Both the position numbers and the translations under genes were made by a program. Positions 61,051 to 64,000 of a stretch of 64,000 nucleotides of DNA are shown piece after piece. Each line of letters starts with the position of its first letter. Positions within the stretch are counted from its first letter, which is position 1. The notes beneath the pieces were generated by a model that ran no database searches, was not told where the DNA came from, and worked only from the letters and a program-made list of their open reading frames with translations. The DNA is from Hymenolepis diminuta (lineage: Eukaryota > Platyhelminthes > Cestoda > Cyclophyllidea > Hymenolepididae): positions 537,590 through 601,589 of the forward strand of contig CAADRB010000027.1 in NCBI GenBank assembly GCA_900708905.1, given 5' to 3'.

Positions 61051-64000
61051 CTACATAAAAAAGAAAACGAAATCTCTTAATTTGTTTTGTATGCACGTTG
61101 AGGTCTATCAAATCGGAGAGAGAAAGATATGAGTCGATTTATCTATTGGATATGACTCAATCTGGACTCTTGATAATATTCGACCATTGAAAACAACCTC
61201 CCAACCCAGCTGTCTAATTGATAAAGAGCAAATCTTTTACCGTACCTCACAGCTTTGATTTATTTAAATTAGCGTTCCATAAAAAACCATATGGCTGAAC
61301 ACCGATGTGTTCAGTGTGTGCCAAATCGCAACCACCTTCCATTCTACAACGTCTTGGATTTTGATGATTTCGATTTATTATGATGATTTTGTAAGTTGGA
61401 ATTTTTCGAACAATTCAACATTTTTATCTTAACGATATAATTTCTACTTGGGTAACAATTTATGCCCGGAAAGTGAAATTAAATTAAAATGAACGCATCT
61501 AATAGTAAATTTAAGGCATGTTTGAACTAAATGGTCACGTAAAAGAGGGAGAGACGAATATAGATATAAAGCAACAAGGAAAAATTCTTATTTAGGAAAC
61601 GACCTTCTTTCTTTTAGCTTTAGTTTGAAAAAAAACAGTAATCTTAAAGGAGTTTTAGCTCAAATGTTAAGGGAAAACTTGGTGACCAGCCATAAGAGAC
61701 GTTAATTAAGCGTGATTATAGCTCAATTTGCATTATTAATAACATTCTATTCCAAATTTATCTGAGGGGGTGAGTAAGAGTCCCGGAGACAGTCGATTGG
61801 GCATGAATGACAACAACAATTAAAATAATCTTGGATGGCTTTAAGACAGGATGAATCTCTGTAGTCACCGTTTTCTAGGAGTCAATAGATGTCTACTATG
61901 GCCTCTCAACCTGCAGACATTCGGCGTTATGAGCTGTTCTAAAGCGGAGCCACTTTTTTCCTCAGTTAAGAGAATGCAGACATCTGAATAAAGCACCCAT
62001 TCCAGAGACTTAAGTGTAGATGTATGAATAATAATACCCACCTTCAAGGTGAGGAATCCCGTCCACAGTTCAGAAGTTACTGCACCGACTTTATGATACG
62101 ACTAAAGGGTGATTAAATCAATTTCACAAAAATAATTCAAAGCTGGATTATTTGGTTGCAATTTCTTTACTATTCCTGCTTACCTTTTAACCATCTATTT
62201 CGTAATATGTATTCATCTTATTTGGATCTTAACTTTTGATAATAACCTAATAACCTGCAATAAATCAAATTGTTAGCAACTGCGTCCAAAATATCCTCTT
62301 ATGAACGTTGCTGGGAAAGTTGGTTTGAAGTGATTCATCACATGCAAATGCACCAAAATAAATTGCAGACACTTGTCCAAATCCATTATCCTCATGTTTA
62401 CTTGTCAGGTCTTTGGACGAGGCTGTCATCCCGGTATTTTAGGCAGTGGAGCACAAATCCTCCTTGTAATTAAGCTATGCACATAAGTAAACCTACAATG
62501 ATAAATCTATCTATTGATATGTATTTTGCTAGCGATCTGATTTTTGGACAAAGGAATAGTAACAGTTTTTTCTGATTCATGGGTTATTTTGGAGAGAGGA
62601 AAATTCCAATAATTCGATTGTATTACTTCAGATTGGGGTGAAATCTAGTATCGGAGCTTGACAGTAATATGTCGCAAAGCGTGGCAATGAGTTGGATGAG
62701 GCCAAATAAAAAATCTATATTTCGTCCGTTAGGTCAAAAAATATCAGTGCTAATTTGCAACAGTGATAAGTGTAGGAGAAAGAGATATAGCACCCAATTT
62801 TATATTTATCGAAGGGAAAGGAGAGCGAAATTTGGAGGTGCCAGTTGTGAAAGCAAAGAGATGGCATGACCAATCAATTTGAGTTATCAATAAACAATAT
62901 CTGAACAAACAATACATCAGGAATCTATGGGCCAGGTACTTAGATCAAAAAATACTCTGGAGTGCTATGTTAAAGTGTGTCATTGCTAGTCACATCCACT
63001 TACACTTGGAAGTAAAAAATGATGGAAATAAATCGGAGTGGCATGGCTAACCATGGAATTATGTTAACCAATCAACATGCCTCTGATATCTTGGACATAA
63101 TTTTAACATTAGAATATCAAAATGTGGGCTCTTAAAAAGTTATGAAAATATGGACAGCTCAGTGCCTCAGAATCCTAACATATTCCTCCATATTCAAGTG
63201 CTTTCCCATGGCAAAAGCTTGCAATTTTTTTCATTGTCAAAGGCAATAACAATAACAATTTGATTTTGTAGATCACTGTGTTTTCTTCGTCGCCACGTAA
63301 CTATTCATCGACTTGTGTGATGCATTGGAATCCTCGCACGTGCGCGTCTTACTAATATGCTTCACGATTTGAGAGCCCAGTTCCAAAGACCATAATGACA
63401 ATTCTAATTTCAGCAAACATAGATTTGGCAGTTGTGAATATGTGAAAATGATTACATATCTCACTCCATGCATATGCGCTATATTCTTGAAATGCGGTCA
63501 GGTAATGACATAGATGCAATTTTCATTTGATCAAAAGTGGATTGAGACTTGTGAAGAGCCAAATTATTTTATAAAATCTACCACTTAAATCTCAAGTCGA
63601 AGATGGGGATTATAAGCGGAAACTTGTAGCTTTTCGCGCCAAGTGGTTTGAAGAAAGAGAAGAATAGGAAAGTTAAGATTCCTGTTCTTCTACTAAATAT
63701 TAAGTTTGCTCAGGTATTTAGAACAGAAAAACAATAACAACGCAATCAGTGTTGGCGACAAATATTGCCTAAATTCTAACTCTCTTATTAAAATATAAGA
63801 AAACCGTAGGTATCGAGACTGAATATTCAGAGTTTATTGACAGACACATTTTAAAAGTAAAGAACTAACTATTTATTTAAAAAAGCAGGAGAGATCCAGC
63901 GGTCTTCTATAAAGCAGTAATATATATGAAGCAGTGAACTACCGACTATTAATCGGAAATGGGAAATCGAAATTCCTCTAAAAGGAGACCATTAACCAAA
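61051..64000 (-). other. UNC80 intron continuing beyond the window
   Basis: At least 2,950 bp of AT-rich sequence. I looked for the preceding UNC80 segment (expected to contain a DPPW-like motif) and did not find it. Short open frames here have no splice support. Confidence 0.6.

Noticed and set aside
61865..62047. Minus-strand open frame of about 60 codons that could be a further upstream UNC80 exon
   Set aside because: Its sequence does not match the part of UNC80 expected there, its possible donors end in phase 2 while exon 1 begins in phase 0, and the acceptor is unclear.
1..64000. CRISPR arrays, operons, prophage or other prokaryotic systems
   Set aside because: Genes are intron-split and widely spaced, and I saw no regularly spaced direct repeats or polycistronic layout.

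Overview
This is eukaryotic, AT-rich genomic DNA. Coding sequence is split by spliceosomal introns (GT-AG, twice GC-AG) and there is no operon logic. The protein content (two plastin/fimbrin genes and an UNC80 homologue), the mix of very short and multi-kilobase introns, and degenerate LINE and SINE-like copies fit a metazoan. A parasitic flatworm, most likely a cestode with low GC, is my best guess, but no marker gene settles this.

Layout. (1) Positions 1-3236, + strand: the last two recognisable exons of a gene that enters from the left and encodes a basic coiled coil followed by a Ser/Thr/Arg-rich tail; I could not identify it with confidence. (2) 6711-10096 and 14340-17434, + strand: a tandem pair of complete plastin (fimbrin) genes of 620 and 625 residues. 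Each has four CH domains forming two actin-binding modules and a degenerate N-terminal EF-hand region. (3) 18895-61050, - strand, convergent with the plastins: the 3' half of an UNC80 homologue, the large scaffold of the NALCN sodium-leak channel. I traced 28 exons (5,526 nt, 1,841 residues plus stop). Every junction keeps the reading frame, and exon order follows vertebrate UNC80 to the C-terminus. The 5' half lies beyond 64000. (4) UNC80 introns hold a decayed non-LTR retrotransposon, three of four copies of a tRNA-like (SINE-like) repeat, a second dispersed repeat pair, a 50-base assembly gap and a GC-rich perfect hairpin.

How the genes relate. The plastins bundle actin filaments. UNC80 belongs to a neuronal and muscle channel complex. 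They are neighbours without evident functional linkage. Points that merit follow-up are the loss of calcium-binding loops in both plastins, an intron present in one paralogue and absent from the other, two GC-AG introns in UNC80, a possible in-frame cassette exon pair in UNC80, and the SINE-like family. I saw no clear case of an entirely new multi-gene system. Comparisons with human proteins are from memory, without an alignment.
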